Of a stretch of DNA of 64,000 bases, positions 38,424 through 52,500 are shown in pieces; within the stretch, counting starts at the first letter, position 1; each line of letters opens with the position of its first letter. Source of the stretch: Calliopsis andreniformis (taxonomy: Eukaryota > Arthropoda > Insecta > Hymenoptera > Andrenidae). The position numbers were made by a program, and so were the translations under genes. The notes under the pieces were generated by a model. The model saw only the letters and a program-made list of their open reading frames with translations, had not been told where the DNA came from and made no database searches. The DNA lies in assembly GCF_051401765.1 (NCBI RefSeq), contig NW_027480493.1:1922001-1986000 (forward strand), read 5' to 3'.

Positions 38424-39569
38424 GGATTGAAGATTGAGGATTGAGGATTGACGATTGAGGATTGAAGATTGAGTATTGAAGATTGAAGATTAAGGATTGA
38501 GGACTGAGTATTGAGGATTGAGGATTGAGGACTGAGGATTGAGGATTGAGGATTGAGAATTGAGGATTGAAGATTGAGGATTGGGTATTGGGGATTGAAG
38601 AATGAGGATTGAGGATTGAGGATTGAGTGTTGAGGATTGAGGATTGAGGATTGAATATTGAGTATTCAGTATTGGAGATTGACGATTGAGGATTGATGAC
38701 CGAGGATTGAGGATTGAGGATTGGATATTGAGTATCGAGGATTGAAGATTGAGGATTGAGGATTGAGGATTGGGGATTGAGGATTGAATATTCAGGATTG
38801 GGGACTGAGTGTTGAGGGTTGAGTGATGAGAATTGATGTTTGTGGGTACAGATTTGAAGATTGCAGGTTGAGTATTGAGCATTGAAACCTGTGAATTGAG
38901 GATATTCTATTGAGGATTGAGAATTGACAACTGATTGTTGAGGACTGAGGGCTGAAGATTGAGGATTCAGGGTTGAGAATTCAGGATTGAGGTTTGAGGA
39001 CTGAGGATTGAGGATTCAGGATTGAGGACTGAGGATTGAAGATTGAGTATTGAGGATTGAAGATAGAGGATTGAGGATTGGGGATTGAGGATTGAGGATT
39101 GAAGATTGAGGATTGGGGATTGAGGATTGACGATTGAGTATTGAGCATTGACGATTGAGAATTGAGGATTGTGGATTGAGTATTGAGGATTGAGGATTGA
39201 GGATTGAGGATTGAAGATTGAATATCGATGATTGAAGATTGAGGATTGAGGATTGAGGGTTGCGGATTGAGGACGAGGACTCAGGGTTGAGTATTGGTGT
39301 TTGAAGTCTGAGGATTGAGCATTGTGGATTGAGGACTGAGGATTGAGGATTGAGGATTGAAGATTGAGTATTGATGATTGAGGATTGAGTATTGAGGATT
39401 GAGGATTGACGATTGAGGTTTGAGGATTGAGGATTGAGAATTGAGGATGAGGACTGAGGGTTGAGGATTGAGGTTTGAGGAACGAGGATTGAAGATTTAG
39501 AATTGAGGACTGAGGATTGACGATTGAGTATTGAGGATTGAGGATTGGTGACTGTGGGTTGAGGATTGA
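38424..39569. repeat. 1146-bp tandem duplication, unit 2 (D element)
   Basis: Near-identical copy of 37278-38423, with the GAATTC at 38977. The match extends to about 39585 apart from GACTGTGGGTTG near 39550, where unit 1 has GACTGAGGATTG. The second half (GGTTGCGGATTGAGG near 39258, then GTATTGGTGTTTGAAG) also begins each of the 2.4-kb copies that follow. Confidence 0.88.
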
Positions 39570-41760
39570 GGATTGAAGATTGAGTATTCAGGATTGAGGA
39601 TGTAGGATTGAGAATTGAGGATGAAGACTGAGGGTTGAGGATTGAGGTTTGAGGAACGAGGATTGAGGATTGAGGATTGAGGACTTAGGATTGACGATTG
39701 GGTATTGAAGATTGAGGATTGATGACTGAGGATTGACGTCTAAGGATTGAGGATTGAGGATTGATGATTGAAGATTGAGTATTGAGGATTGAATATTGAG
39801 GCTTGAGGATTGAGGATTGAGGATTGAAGATTGAGGATTGAGGATTGAGGATTGCGAATTGAGGATGAGGACTGAGGTTTGAGGGTTGAGGTTTGAGGAA
39901 CGAGGATTGAGGATTGAGAATTGAGGACTGAGGATTGACGATTGAGTATTGACGATTGAGTATTGAGGATTGTGGATTGAGGATTGAGGATGATTGCTGT
40001 GGGCTGAGGATTGAGGTATGCGGACTGAGGACTGAGGATTGAGGATTGAGAATTGAGGATTGAGGATTGAGGGTTGAAGATTGAGGATTGGTTATTGAGG
40101 ATTGAAGAATGAGGATTGAGGGTTGAGGGTTGAGGAATGAGGATTGAAGATTGAGTATTCAGGATTGAAGATTGACGATTGAGGTTTGAGGATTGAGGAT
40201 TGAGAATTGAGGATGAGGACTGAGGGTTGAGGATTGAGGTTTGAGGAACGAGGATTGAAGATTGAGAATTGAGGACTGAGGATTGACGATTGAGTATTGA
40301 GGATTGAGGATTGATGACTGAGGATTGAGGATTGAGGATTGAAGATTGAGTATTCAGGATTGAGGATTGAGGCTTGAGGATTGAGGATTGAGGATTGAAG
40401 ATTGAGGATTGGGTATTGAGGGTTGAGGATTGAGGATTGAGTATTGAGGATTGAGGATTGAGGATAGTGGATTGTGGATTGAGTGTTGAGGATTGAAGAT
40501 TGAGTATTGAGGATTGAAGATTGAGTATTCAGGATTGAAGATTGACGATTGAGTATTGAAGATTGAGGATTGATGACTGAGGATTGAGGAATGAGGATTG
40601 AGGATTGAGGATGGAGGATGAGGGCTGAGGGTTGAGGATTGAGGTTTGAGTATTGAATACTGAGAATTCAGGATATTCTATTGAGTATTGAGAATTGAGG
40701 GTTGATGGTTGAGTATTGAGGATTGAGGATTCAGTATTGAGGATTGAAGATTGAGGTTTGAGGATTGAGGATTGAGAATTGAGGTGAGGACTGAGGGTTG
40801 AGGATTGAGGTTTGAGGAACTAGGATTCAGGATTGAAAATTGAGGACTGAGGATTGACGATTGAGTATTGACGATTGAGTATTGAGGATTGAGGATTGAT
40901 GACTGAGGATTGAGGATTGAGGATTGAGGATTGAGGATTGAGGATGATAGCTGAGGGCTGAGGATTGAGGTATGCGGACTGAGGACTGAGGATTGAGGAT
41001 TGAGAATTGAGGATTGAGGATTGAGGGTTGAAGATTGAGGATTGGTTATTGAGGATTGAAGAATGAGGATTGAGGGTTGAGGGTTGAGGACTGAGGATTG
41101 CAGATTGGGTATTGAGGATTGAGGATTGAAGATTGAGGATTAAGGATTGAGGATTGGGGATTGAGGATTGAGGATTGAAGGTTGAGTATTGAGGATTGAA
41201 GATTGACGTTTGAGGATTGAGGATTGAGAATTGAGAATTGAGGATTGAGGGTTGAGGATTGAGGACGAGGACTGACGGTTGAGGATTGAGGTTTGAGGTT
41301 TGATGATTGAGGATTGAGGACTGAGGTTTAAGGATTGAGGATTGAGGATGGAGGATGAGGGCTGAGGGTTGAGGATTGAGGTCTGAGTATTGAATACTGA
41401 GAATTCAGGATATTCTATTGAGTATTGAGAATTGAGGATTGATGGATGAGAATTGAGGATTGAGGATTGAGTATTGAGGATTGAAGATTGAGGTTTGAGG
41501 ATTGAGAATTGAGAATTGAGGACGGAGGATAGAGGATTGAGGATTGAGGATTGAGGATTGAGCATTGAGAATTGAAGATTGAGGACTGGGGATTGAGGAT
41601 TGAAGATTGAGGATTAAGGATTGAGGATTGGGGATTGAGGATCTAGGATTGGAGATTGATTATTCAGGATTGAAGATTGAGGATTGAGGATTGAGGATTG
41701 ATAATTGTGAATTGAGGATGAGGACTGAGGCTTGAGGATTGAGGTTTGAGGAATGAGGAT
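39257..41760. repeat. 2.4-kb triplicated unit, copy 1
   Basis: Landmark GATTGCTGTGGGC at 39992 recurs at 42388 (+2396) and 44785 (+2397). A boxes at 40664 and 41401 are 737 bp apart, as in copies 2 and 3. This copy carries about 195 bp more than the others, near 39585-39840, with units not seen in them (GATGTAGGATTGAG; GACGTCTAAGG). It overlaps the right half of the 1146-bp unit. Confidence 0.83.
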
Positions 41761-44156
41761 TGAGGATTGAGGATTGAGGATTGAGGATTGAGTATTGAGG
41801 ATTGAAGATTGAATATTGATGATTGAAGATTGAGGATTGAGGATTGAGGGTTGCGGATTGAGGACGAGGACTCAGGGTTGAGTATTGGTGTTTGAAGTCT
41901 GAGGATTGAGGATTGTGGATTGAGGACTGAGGATTGAGGATTGAGGATTGAAGATTGAGTATTGATGATTGAGGATTGAGTATTGAGGATTGAGGATTGA
42001 CGATTAAGGTTTGAGGATTGAGGATTGAGAATTGAGGATGAGGACTGAGGGTTGAGGATTGAGGTTTGAGGAACGAGGATTGAAGATTGAGAATTGAGGA
42101 CTGAGGATTGACGATTGAGTATTGAGGATTGAGGATTGATGACTGAGGATTGAGGATTGAGGATTGAAGATTGAGTATTCAGGATTGAGGATTGAGGCTT
42201 GAGGATTGAGGATTGAGGATTGAAGATTGAGGATTGAGGATTGAGGATTGCGAATTGAGGATGAGGACTGAGGGTTGAGGATTGAGGTTTGAGGAACGAG
42301 GATTGAGGATTGAGAATTGAGGACTGAGGATTGACGATTGAGTATTGACGATTGAGTATTGAGGATTGTGGATTGAGGATTGAGGATGATTGCTGTGGGC
42401 TGAGGATTGAGGTATGCGGACTGAGGACTGAGGATTGAGGATTGAGAATTGAGGATTGAGGATTGAGGGTTGAAGATTGAGGATTGGTTATTGAGGATTG
42501 AAGAATGAGGATTGAGGGTTGAGGGTTGAGGAATGAGGATTGAAGATTGAGTATTCAGGATTGAAGATTGACGATTGAGGTTTGAGGATTGAGGATTGAG
42601 AATTGAGGATGAGGACTGAGGGTTGAGGATTGAGGTTTGAGGAACGAGGATTGAAGATTGAGAATTGAGGACTGAGGTTTGACGATTGAGTATTGAGGAT
42701 TGAGGATTGATGACTGAGGATTGAGGATTGAGGATTGAAGATTGAGTATTCAGGATTGAGGATTGAGGCTTGAGGATTGAGGATTGAGGATTGAAGATTG
42801 AGGATTGGGTATTGAGGGTTGAGGATTGAGGATTGAGTATTGAGGATTGAGGATTGAGGATTGTGGATTGTGGATTGAGTGTTGAGGATTGAAGATTGAG
42901 TATTGAGGATTGAAGATTGAGTATTCAGGATTGAAGATTGACGATTGAGTATTGAAGATTGAGGATTGATGACTGAGGATTGAGGAATGAGGATTGAGGA
43001 TTGAGGATGGAGGATGAGGGCTGAGGGTTGAGGATTGAGGTTTGAGTATTGAATACTGAGAATTCAGGATATTCTATTGAGTATTGAGAATTGAGGGTTG
43101 ATGGTTGAGTATTGAGGATTGAGGATTCAGTATTGAGGATTGAAGATTGAGGTTTGAGGATTGAGGATTGAGAATTGAGGTGAGGACTGAGGGTTGAGGA
43201 TTGAGGTTTGAGGAACAAGGATTCAGGATTGAGAATTGAGGACTGAGGATTGACGATTGAGTATTGACGATTGAGTATTGAGGATTGAGGATTGATGACT
43301 GAGGATTGAGGATTGAGGATTGAGGATTGAGGATTGAGGATGATAGCTGAGGGCTGAGGATTGAGGTATGCGGACTGAGGACTGAGGATTGAGGATTGAG
43401 AACTGAGGATTGAGGATTGAGGGTTGAAGATTGAGGATTGGTTATTGAGGATTGAAGAATGAGGATTGAGGGTTGAGGGTTGAGGACTGAGGATTGCAGA
43501 TTGGGTATTGAGGATTGAGGATTGAAGATTGAGGATTAAGGATTGAGGATTGGGGATTGAGGATTGAGGATTGAAGGTTGAGTATTGAGGATTGAAGATT
43601 GACGTTTGAGGATTGAGGATTGAGAATTGAGAATTGAGGATTGAGGGTTGAGGATTGAGGACGAGGACTGACGGTTGAGGATTGAGGTTTGAGGTTTGAT
43701 GATTGAGGATTGAGGACTGAGGTTTAAGGATTGAGGATTGAGGATGGAGGATGAGGGCTGAGGGTTGAGGATTGAGGTCTGAGTATTGAATACTGAGAAT
43801 TCAGGATATTCTATTGAGTATTGAGAATTGAGGATTGATGGATGAGAATTGAGGATTGAGGATTGAGTATTGAGGATTGAAGATTGAGGTTTGAGGATTG
43901 AGAATTGAGAATTGAGGATGGAGGATAGAGGATTGAGGATTGAGGATTGAGGATTGAGCATTGAGAATTGAAGATTGAGGACTGGGGATTGAGGATTGAA
44001 GATTGAGGATTAAGGATTGAGGATTGGGGATTGAGGATCTAGGATTGGAGATTGATTATTCAGGATTGAAGATTGAGGATTGAGGATTGAGGATTGATAA
44101 TTGTGAATTGAGGATCAGGACTGAGGCTTGAGGATTGAGGTTTGAGGAATGAGGAT
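41761..44156. repeat. 2.4-kb triplicated unit, copy 2
   Basis: A boxes are at 43060 and 43797 and the GATTGCTGTGGGC landmark at 42388. Just after the first A box it has GGAACAAGGATTCAGG near 43211, where copies 1 and 3 have GGAACTAGGATTCAGG. All three share the derived GGATTCAGG here, which I did not find at the matching place outside the triplet. Confidence 0.86.
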
Positions 44157-46555
44157 TGAGGATTGAGGATTGAGGATTGAGGATTGAGGATTGAGGATTG
44201 AAGATTGAATATTGATGATTGAAGATTGAGGATTGAGGATTGAGGGTTGCGGATTGAGGACGAGGACTCAGGGTTGAGTATTGGTGTTTGAAGTCTGAGG
44301 ATTGAGGATTGTGGATTGAGGACTGAGGATTTGAGGATTGAGGATTGAAGATTGAGTATTGATGCTTGAGGATTGAGTATTGAGGATTGAGGATTGACGA
44401 TTGAGGTTTGAGGATTGAGGATTGAGAATTGAGGATGAGGACTGAGGGTTGAGGATTGAGGTTTGAGGAACGAGGATTGAAGATTGAGAATTGAGGACTG
44501 AGGATTGACGATTGAGTATTGAGGATTGAGGATTGATGACTGAGGATTGAGGATTGAGGATTGAAGATTGAGTATTCAGGATTGAGGATTGAGGCTTGAG
44601 GATTGAGGATTGAGGATTGAAGATTGAGGATTGAGGATTGAGGATTGCGAATTGAGGATGAGGACTGAGGGTTGAGGATTGAGGTTTGAGGAACGAGGAT
44701 TGAGGATTGAGAATTGAGGACTGAGGATTGACGATTGAGTATTGACGATTGAGTATTGAGGATTGTGGATTGAGGATTGAGGATGATTGCTGTGGGCTGA
44801 GGATTGAGGTATGCGGACTGAGGACTGAGGATTGAGGATTGAGAATTGAGGATTGAGGATTGAGGGTTGAAGATTGAGGATTGGTTATTGAGGATTGAAG
44901 AATGAGGATTGAGGGTTGAGGGTTGAGGAATGAGGATTGAAGATTGAGTATTCAGGATTGAAGATTGACGATTGAGGTTTGAGGATTGAGGATTGAGAAT
45001 TGAGGATGAGGACTGAGGGTTGAGGATTGAGGTTTGAGGAACGAGGATTGAAGATTGAGAATTGAGGACTGAGGATTGACGATTGAGTATTGAGGATTGA
45101 GGATTGATGACTGAGGATTGAGGATTGAGGATTGAAGATTGAGTATTCAGGATTGAGGATTGAGGCTTGAGGATTGAGCATTGAGGATTGAAGATTGAGG
45201 ATTGGGTATTGAGGGTTGAGGATTGAGGATTGAGTATTGAGGATTGAGGATTGAGGATTGTGGATTGTGGATTGAGTGTTGAGGATTGAAGATTGAGTAT
45301 TGAGGATTGAAGATTGAGTATTCAGGATTGAAGATTGACGATTGAGTATTGAAGATTGAGGATTGATGACTGAGGATTGAGGAATGAGGATTGAGGATTG
45401 AGGATGGAGGATGAGGGCTGAGGGTTGAGGATTGAGGTTTGAGTATTGAATACTGAGAATTCAGGATATTCTATTGAGTATTGAGAATTGAGGGTTGATG
45501 GTTGAGTATTGAGGATTGAGGATTCAGTATTGAGGATTGAAGATTGAGGTTTGAGGATTGAGGATTGAGAATTGAGGTGAGGACTGAGGGTTGAGGATTG
45601 AGGTTTGAGGAACTAGGATTCAGGATTGAGAATTGAGGACTGAGGATTGACGATTGAGTATTGACGATTGAGTATTGAGGATTGAGGATTGATGACTGAG
45701 GATTGAGGATTGAGGATTGAGGATTGAGGATTGAGGATGATAGCTGAGGGCTGAGGATTGAGGTATGCGGACTGAGGACTGAGGATTGAGGATTGAGAAT
45801 TGAGGATTGAGGATTGAGGGTTGAAGATTGAGGATTGGTTATTGAGGATTGAAGAATGAGGATTGAGGGTTGAGGGTTGAGGACTGAGGATTGCAGATTG
45901 GGTATTGAGGATTGAGGATTGAAGATTGAGGATTAAGGATTGAGGATTGGGGATTGAGGATTGAGGATTGAAGGTTGAGTATTGAGGATTGAAGATTGAC
46001 GTTTGAGGATTGAGGATTGAGAATTGAGAATTGAGGATTGAGGGTTGAGGATTGAGGACGAGGACTGACGGTTGAGGATTGAGGTTTGAGGTTTGATGAT
46101 TGAGGATTGAGGACTGAGGTTTAAGGATTGAGGATTGAGGATGGAGGATGAGGGCTGAGGGTTGAGGATTGAGGTCTGAGTATTGAATACTGAGAATTCA
46201 GGATATTCTATTGAGTATTGAGAATTGAGGATTGATGGATGAGAATTGAGGATTGAGGATTGAGTATTGAGGATTGAAGATTGAGGTTTGAGGATTGAGA
46301 ATTGAGAATTGAGGATGGAGGATAGAGGATTGAGGATTGAGGATTGAGGATTGAGCATTGAGAATTGAAGATTGAGGACTGGGGATTGAGGATTGAAGAT
46401 TGAGGATTAAGGATTGAGGATTGGGGATTGAGGATCTAGGATTGGAGATTGATTATTCAGGATTGAAGATTGAGGATTGAGGATTGAGGATTGATAATTG
46501 TGAATTGAGGATGAGGACTGAGGCTTGAGGATTGAGGTTTGAGGAATGAGGATTG
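44157..46555. repeat. 2.4-kb triplicated unit, copy 3
   Basis: A boxes are at 45457 and 46194, again 737 bp apart. It differs from copy 2 by a base change and loss near 44113 (GGATCAGG) and an inserted T near 44329 (GGATTTGAGG), small slips that explain offset 2397 instead of 2396. The right border is near 46555, where the sequence switches to the pattern of 17.8 kb. Confidence 0.86.
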
Positions 46556-48789
46556 AGGATTGAGGATTGAGGATTTAGGATTGAGGATTGAGGATCGAGT
46601 TATGGAGATTGAGTATTCATGACTGATGATTGAGGATTGAGGATTGAGGATTGAGGATTGAGGATTGAAGATTGAGTATTGATGATTGAGGATTGAGTAT
46701 TGAGGATTGAGGATTGAAGATTGAGGTTTGAGGATTGAGGATTGAGAACTGAGGATGAGGACTGAGGGTTGAGGATTGAGGTTTGAGGAACGAGGATTGA
46801 AGATTGAGAATTGAGGACTGAGGATTGACGATTGAGTATTGAGGATTGAGGACTGATGACTGAGGATTGAGGATTGAGGATTGAGGATTGAGGACTGAAG
46901 ATTGAGGATTGAGGACTGTGGACTGAGGGTTGAGGTTTGAGGTTTGAGAAATGAGGATTGAGGATTGCGGATTGAGGATGAAGAATTGAGAATTGAGGGT
47001 CGAGTGTTGAAGATAGAAGATTGAGGTTTGAGGATTGTAGATTGAAGATTGAGGACAGAGTGTTGAGGGTAGAGTATTGCGGACTGATGTTTGGGACGTG
47101 AGATTTGAAGATTGAAGATTGAGGATTGTGTATAGAATACTGAGAACTGAGGATTTTCTATTGAGGGCTGAGAATTGAGGATTGAGGATTGAGGATTGAG
47201 GATTGAGGACTGAGGATTGAGGATTGAAGGTTGAGGATTAAGGATTGAAGATTGAGGACTAAGGATTGAGCATTGAGTATTGTGTACTGATAGTTGAGTG
47301 TTGAGTGTTTTGAGTTAAGGATTGAGCATTGAATATTGAGAATTGAAGTTTGAGGAATGAGGATTGAGGATTGAGGATTGAGGATTGAGGACTGCGGGTT
47401 GAGGATTGAGGTTTGAGAATTGAGGATAGACAATTGAATATTGAGGATTGAGGCTTGAGGATTGAGGATTGAGGCTTGAGGATTGAGGATCGAGGATTGA
47501 GGATAGATGGTTGAGGATTGCGGAATGAGGATTGAGGATTCAGTATTGAGGACTGAGAATTGGGGATTGAGGATTGAAGATTGAGGGTTAAGGATTGAGG
47601 ATTGGGGATTGAGGTTCTAGGATTGGAGATTGACTATTGAGGATTGAGGATTGAGGATTAAGGATTGAGGAACGAGGATTGAGGATTGAGGATGACGGCT
47701 GAGGGTTGAGGATTGATGTATGAGGAACGAGGATTGAGGATTGAGGATTGAGGACTGCGGATTGACGATTGAGTATTGAAGATTGAGGATTGATGACTGA
47801 GGATTGAGGATTGAGGATTGAGGACTGCGGATTGACGATTGAGTATTGAAGATTGAGGATTGATGACTGAGGATTGACGATTGAGGATTGAGGATTGAGA
47901 ATTGAGAATTGAGGATTGAGGGTCGAGGATTGAGGACGAGGACTGACGGTTGAGGATTGAGGTTTGAGGTTTGATGATTGAGGATTGAGGGCTGAGGATT
48001 GAGGATTGAGGATTGAGGATTGAGCATTGAGGATTGAAGATTGAGGACTGGGGATTGAGGATTGAAGATTGAGGATTAGGGATTGAGGTTTGAGGATTGA
48101 GGATTGAAGATTGATTACTGAGGGTTGAGTATTGAGGATTGAGGATTGAAGATTGTGCATTGAGGATTGAGGATAGAGGACTGATGATTGAGGATTGAGG
48201 ATTGAAGATTGAGGGTTGGGCATTGTGGATTGAGGATTGAGGATTGAGAATCGAAGATTGAGTATTGAGGATTGAAGATTGAGGTTTGAGGATTGAGGAT
48301 TGAGGATGGAGGATGAGGGCTGAGGGTTGAGGATTGAGGTCTGAGTATTGAATACTGAGAATTCAGGATATTCTATTGAGTATTGAGAATTGAGGATTGA
48401 TGGATGAGTATTGAGGATTGAGGATTGAGTATTGAGGATTGAAGATTGAGGTTTGAGGATTGAGAATTGAGAATTGAGGATGAGGACCGAGGGTTGAGGA
48501 TTGAGGTTTGAGGAACGAGGATTGAGGATTGAGAATTGAGGACTGAGGATTGACGATTGAGTATTGAGGATTGAGGATTGATGACTGAGGATTGAGGATT
48601 GAGGATTGAGGATGGAGGATGAGGGCTGAGGGTTGAGGATTGTGGTTTGAGTATTGAATACTGAGAATTCAGGATATTCTATTGAGTATTGAGAATTGAG
48701 AATTGATAGTTGAGGGTTGAGGATTGAGGATTGAGTATTGAGGATTGAAGATTGAGGTTTGAGGATTGAGGATTGAGAATTGAGGTTGA
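46556..48789. repeat. Satellite block matching the 13-19 kb region
   Basis: The start matches 17796 onward at offset 28760, including GGATTTAGG and GGATCGAGTTATGG. The region 47588-48223 matches 14212-14847 at offset 33376. The B marker at 47284 lies in a shortened element with the variants GAGTGTTTTGAG and AGTTAAGG. A boxes are at 48359 and 48665. Confidence 0.76.
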
Positions 48790-49589
48790 GGACTGGGGAT
48801 TGAGTATTGAAGATTGAGGATTAAGGATTGAGGATTGGGGATTGAGTATCTAGGATTGGAGATTGATTATTCAGGATTGAAGATTGAGGATTGAGGATTG
48901 AGTATTGAAGATTGAGGATTCAAGATTGAGGATTGGGTATTGAGGATTGAGGATTGAGAATTGAGAATCGAAGATTGAGTATTGAGGATTGAAGATTGAG
49001 GTTTGAGGATTGAGGATTGAGGATGGAGGATGAAGGCTGAGTGTTGAGGATTGAGGATGGAGGATGAGGGCTGAGGGTTGAGGATTGAGGTTTGAGTATT
49101 GAATACTGAGAATTCAGGATATTCTATTGAGTATTGAGAATTGAGGATTGATGGTCGAGTATTGAGGATTGAGGATTGAGGATTAAGGGTTGAGGATTGA
49201 AGGTTCAGGATTGAGGATTGACGATTGAGGGTTGAGGATTGGGGATTGAGGATTGAGGATTGAGGATTGACGATTGAGGATTGAGGATAGAAGATTGAAT
49301 ATCGTGGTCTGAGGATTGAGGATTGAGGGTTGAAGATTGAGAATTGAGGACTGACGATTGAAAATTGAGGACTGAGTATTGAAAACAGAGGATTGAGGAT
49401 ATTCTATTGAGGATTGAAAACTGAGGATTGAGGATTGAGGATTAAGTGTTAAGGATTGAAGGTTGAGGTTTGAGGATTGACGATTGAGGATTGAGGATTG
49501 GGTATGAGGACTGCAGAATGAGGATTGACGATTCAGGATTGAGGATTGAGGATTGAAGATTGAGTATTGAGGATTGAAGGTTGATGATT
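48790..49589. repeat. Tail of a preceding 4.9-kb higher-order unit
   Basis: Matches 58757-59556 at offset 9967 (GGTATGAGGACTGCAG at 49501 and 59468; A box 49110 and 59077). Parts also match 53000-53660. It contains box class E near 49380 (GAAAACAGAGG followed by GGATATTCTATTGAGG). It has the relation to unit 1 that 58.7-59.55 kb has to unit 3, so the higher-order array began at or before this point. Confidence 0.78.
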
Positions 49590-52500
49590 GTGGATTGAGG
49601 ATTGTGGATTGTGGATTGAGGGTTGAGGATTGAAGATTGAGTATTGAGGATTGAAGATTGAGTATTCAGGATTGAAGATTGAGGATTGAGGATTGAGGCT
49701 TGAGGATTGAGGATTGAGGATTGAAGATTGAGGATTGGGGATTGAGGATTGAGGATTCAGGATTGAGAATTGAGGATTGAGGATTGAAGGTTGAGGGTTA
49801 AGGATTGAGGATTGGGGGTGAGGATCTAGGATTGGAGATTGACTATTGAGGATTGAGGATTGAGGATTAAGGATTGAGGAACGAGGATTGAGGGTTGAGC
49901 ATGACGGCTGAGGGTTGAGGATTGATGTATGAGGAACGAGGATTGAGGATTGAGGTTTGAGGACTGCGGATTGACGATTGAGTATTGAAGATTGCGGATT
50001 GATGACTGAGGATTGAGGATTGAGGATTGAGGATTGAGGATTGAGGATTGAAGATAGAAGATTGAGTATTGAGGATTGAAGATTGAGGATTGAGGTTTGA
50101 GGATTGAGGATTGAGGATGGAGGATGAGGGCTGAGGGTTGAGGATTGAGGTTTGAGTATTGAATACTGAGAATTCAGGATATTCTATTGAGTATTGAGAA
50201 TTGAGGATTGATGGTTGAGTATTGAGGATTGAGGATTGAGTATTGAGGATTGAAGATTGAGGTTTGAGGATTGAGGATTGAGAATTGAGGATGGAGGATA
50301 GAGGATTGACGATGGAGGATTGGGTATTGAGGATTGAAGAATGAGGATTGAGGGTTGAGTGTTGAGGGCTGAGGAATGCAGATTGGGTATTGAGGATTGA
50401 GGATTGAAGATTGAGGATTAAGGATTGAGGATTGGGGATTGAGGATTGAGGATCGAAGGTTGAGTATTGAGGATTGAAGATTGACGTTTGAGGATTGAGG
50501 ATTGAGAATTGAGAATTGAGGATTGAGGGTTGAGGATTGAGGACGAGGACCGACGGTTGAGGATTGAGGTTTGAGGATTGAGGATTGAGGACCGATGACT
50601 GAGGGTTGAGGATTGAGGATTGAGCATGGAGGATTGAAGATTGAAGATTGAGGATAGAGGATTGAGGATTGAAGATTGAGTATTGATGATTGAGGATTGA
50701 GGATTGAGGATTGAGTATTGAGGATTGAGGATTCAAGATTGAGGATTGGGGATTGAGGACTGAGGATTGAGAATTGAGAATCGAGGATTGTGTATTGAGG
50801 ATTGAAGATTGAGACTTGAGGATTGTGGATTGAGGATGGAGGATGAAGGCTGAGGGTTGAGGATTGAGGATGGAGGATGAGGGCTGAGGGTTGAGGATTG
50901 AGGTTTGAGTATTGAATACTGAGAATTCAGGATATTCTATTGAGTATTGTGAATTGAGGATTGATGGTCGAGTATTGAGGATTGAGGATTGAGTATTGAG
51001 GATTGAAGATTGAGGTTTGAGGATTGAGGATTGAGAATTGAGGATGAGGACTGAGGGTTGAGGATTGAGGTTTGAGGAACGAGGATTGAGGATTGAGAAT
51101 TGAGGACTGAGGATTGACGATTGAGTATTGAGGATTGAGGATTGATGACTGAGGATAGAGGATTGAGGATTGAGGATTGGGTATTGAGGATTGAAGAATG
51201 AGGATTGACGATTCAGGATTGAGGATTGAGGATTGAAGATTGAGTATTGAGGATTGAAGGTTGATGATTGAGTATTGAGGATTGTGGATTGTGGATTGAG
51301 GGTTGAGGATTGAAGATTGAGTATTGAGGATTGAAGATTGAGTATTCAGGATTGAAGATTGAGGATTGAGGATTGAGGCTTGAGGATTGAGTATTGAGGA
51401 TTGAAGATTGAGGATTGGGGATTGAGGATTGAGGATTGAGAATTGAGGATTGAGGATTGAAAATTGAGGATTAAGGATTGAGGAATGGGGATTGACGATC
51501 TAGGATTGGAGATTGACCATTGAGGATTGAGGATTGAGGTTTGCGGATTGAGGAACGAGGATTGAGTATTGAGGATGATGGCTGAGGGATGAGAATTGAT
51601 GTTTGAGGAACGAGGATTGAGGATTGAGGATTGAGGACTGCGGATTGACGATTGAGTACTGAAGATTGAGGATTGATGACTGAGGATTGAGGATTGAGGA
51701 TTGAGGATTGAGGATTGAGGATTGAAGATTGAAGATTGAGTATTGAGGATTGAAGATTGAGGATTGGGGATTCAGGATTGAGGATGGAGGATGAGGGCTG
51801 AGGGTTGAGGATTGAGGTTTGAGTATTGAATACTGAGAATTCAGGATATTCGATTGAGTATTGAGAATTGAGGATTGATGGTTGAGTATTGAGGATTGAG
51901 GATTGAGTATTGAAGATTGAAGATTGAGGTTTGAGGATTGAGGATTGAGAATTGAGGATGAGGACTGAGGGTTGAGGATTGAGGTTTGAGGAACGAGGAT
52001 TGAGGATTGAGAATTGAGGACTGAGGATTGACGATTGAGTATTGAGGATTGAGGATTGAAGATTGAGGTTTGAGGATTGAGGATTGAGAATTGAGGATGA
52101 GGACTGAGGGTTGAGGATTGAGGTTTGAGGAACGAGGATTGAGGATTGAGAATTGAGGACTGAGGATTGACGATTGAGTATTGAGGATTGAGGATTGATG
52201 ACTGAGGATTGAGGATTGAGGGTTGAGGATTGAGGACTGAAGATTGAGGATTGAGGATTGTGGACTGAGGGTTGAGGATTGAGGTTTGAGAAATGAGGAT
52301 TGAGGATTGCGGATTGAGGATTAAGAATTGAGAATTGAGGGTCGAGGGTTGAAGATAGAAGATTGAGGTTTGAGGATTGTAGATTGAAGATTGAGGACAG
52401 AGTGTTGAGGGTAGAGTATTGCGAACTGATGTTTGGGACGTGAGATTTGAAGATTGAAGATTGAGGATTGTGTATAGAATACTGAGAACTGAGGATTTTC

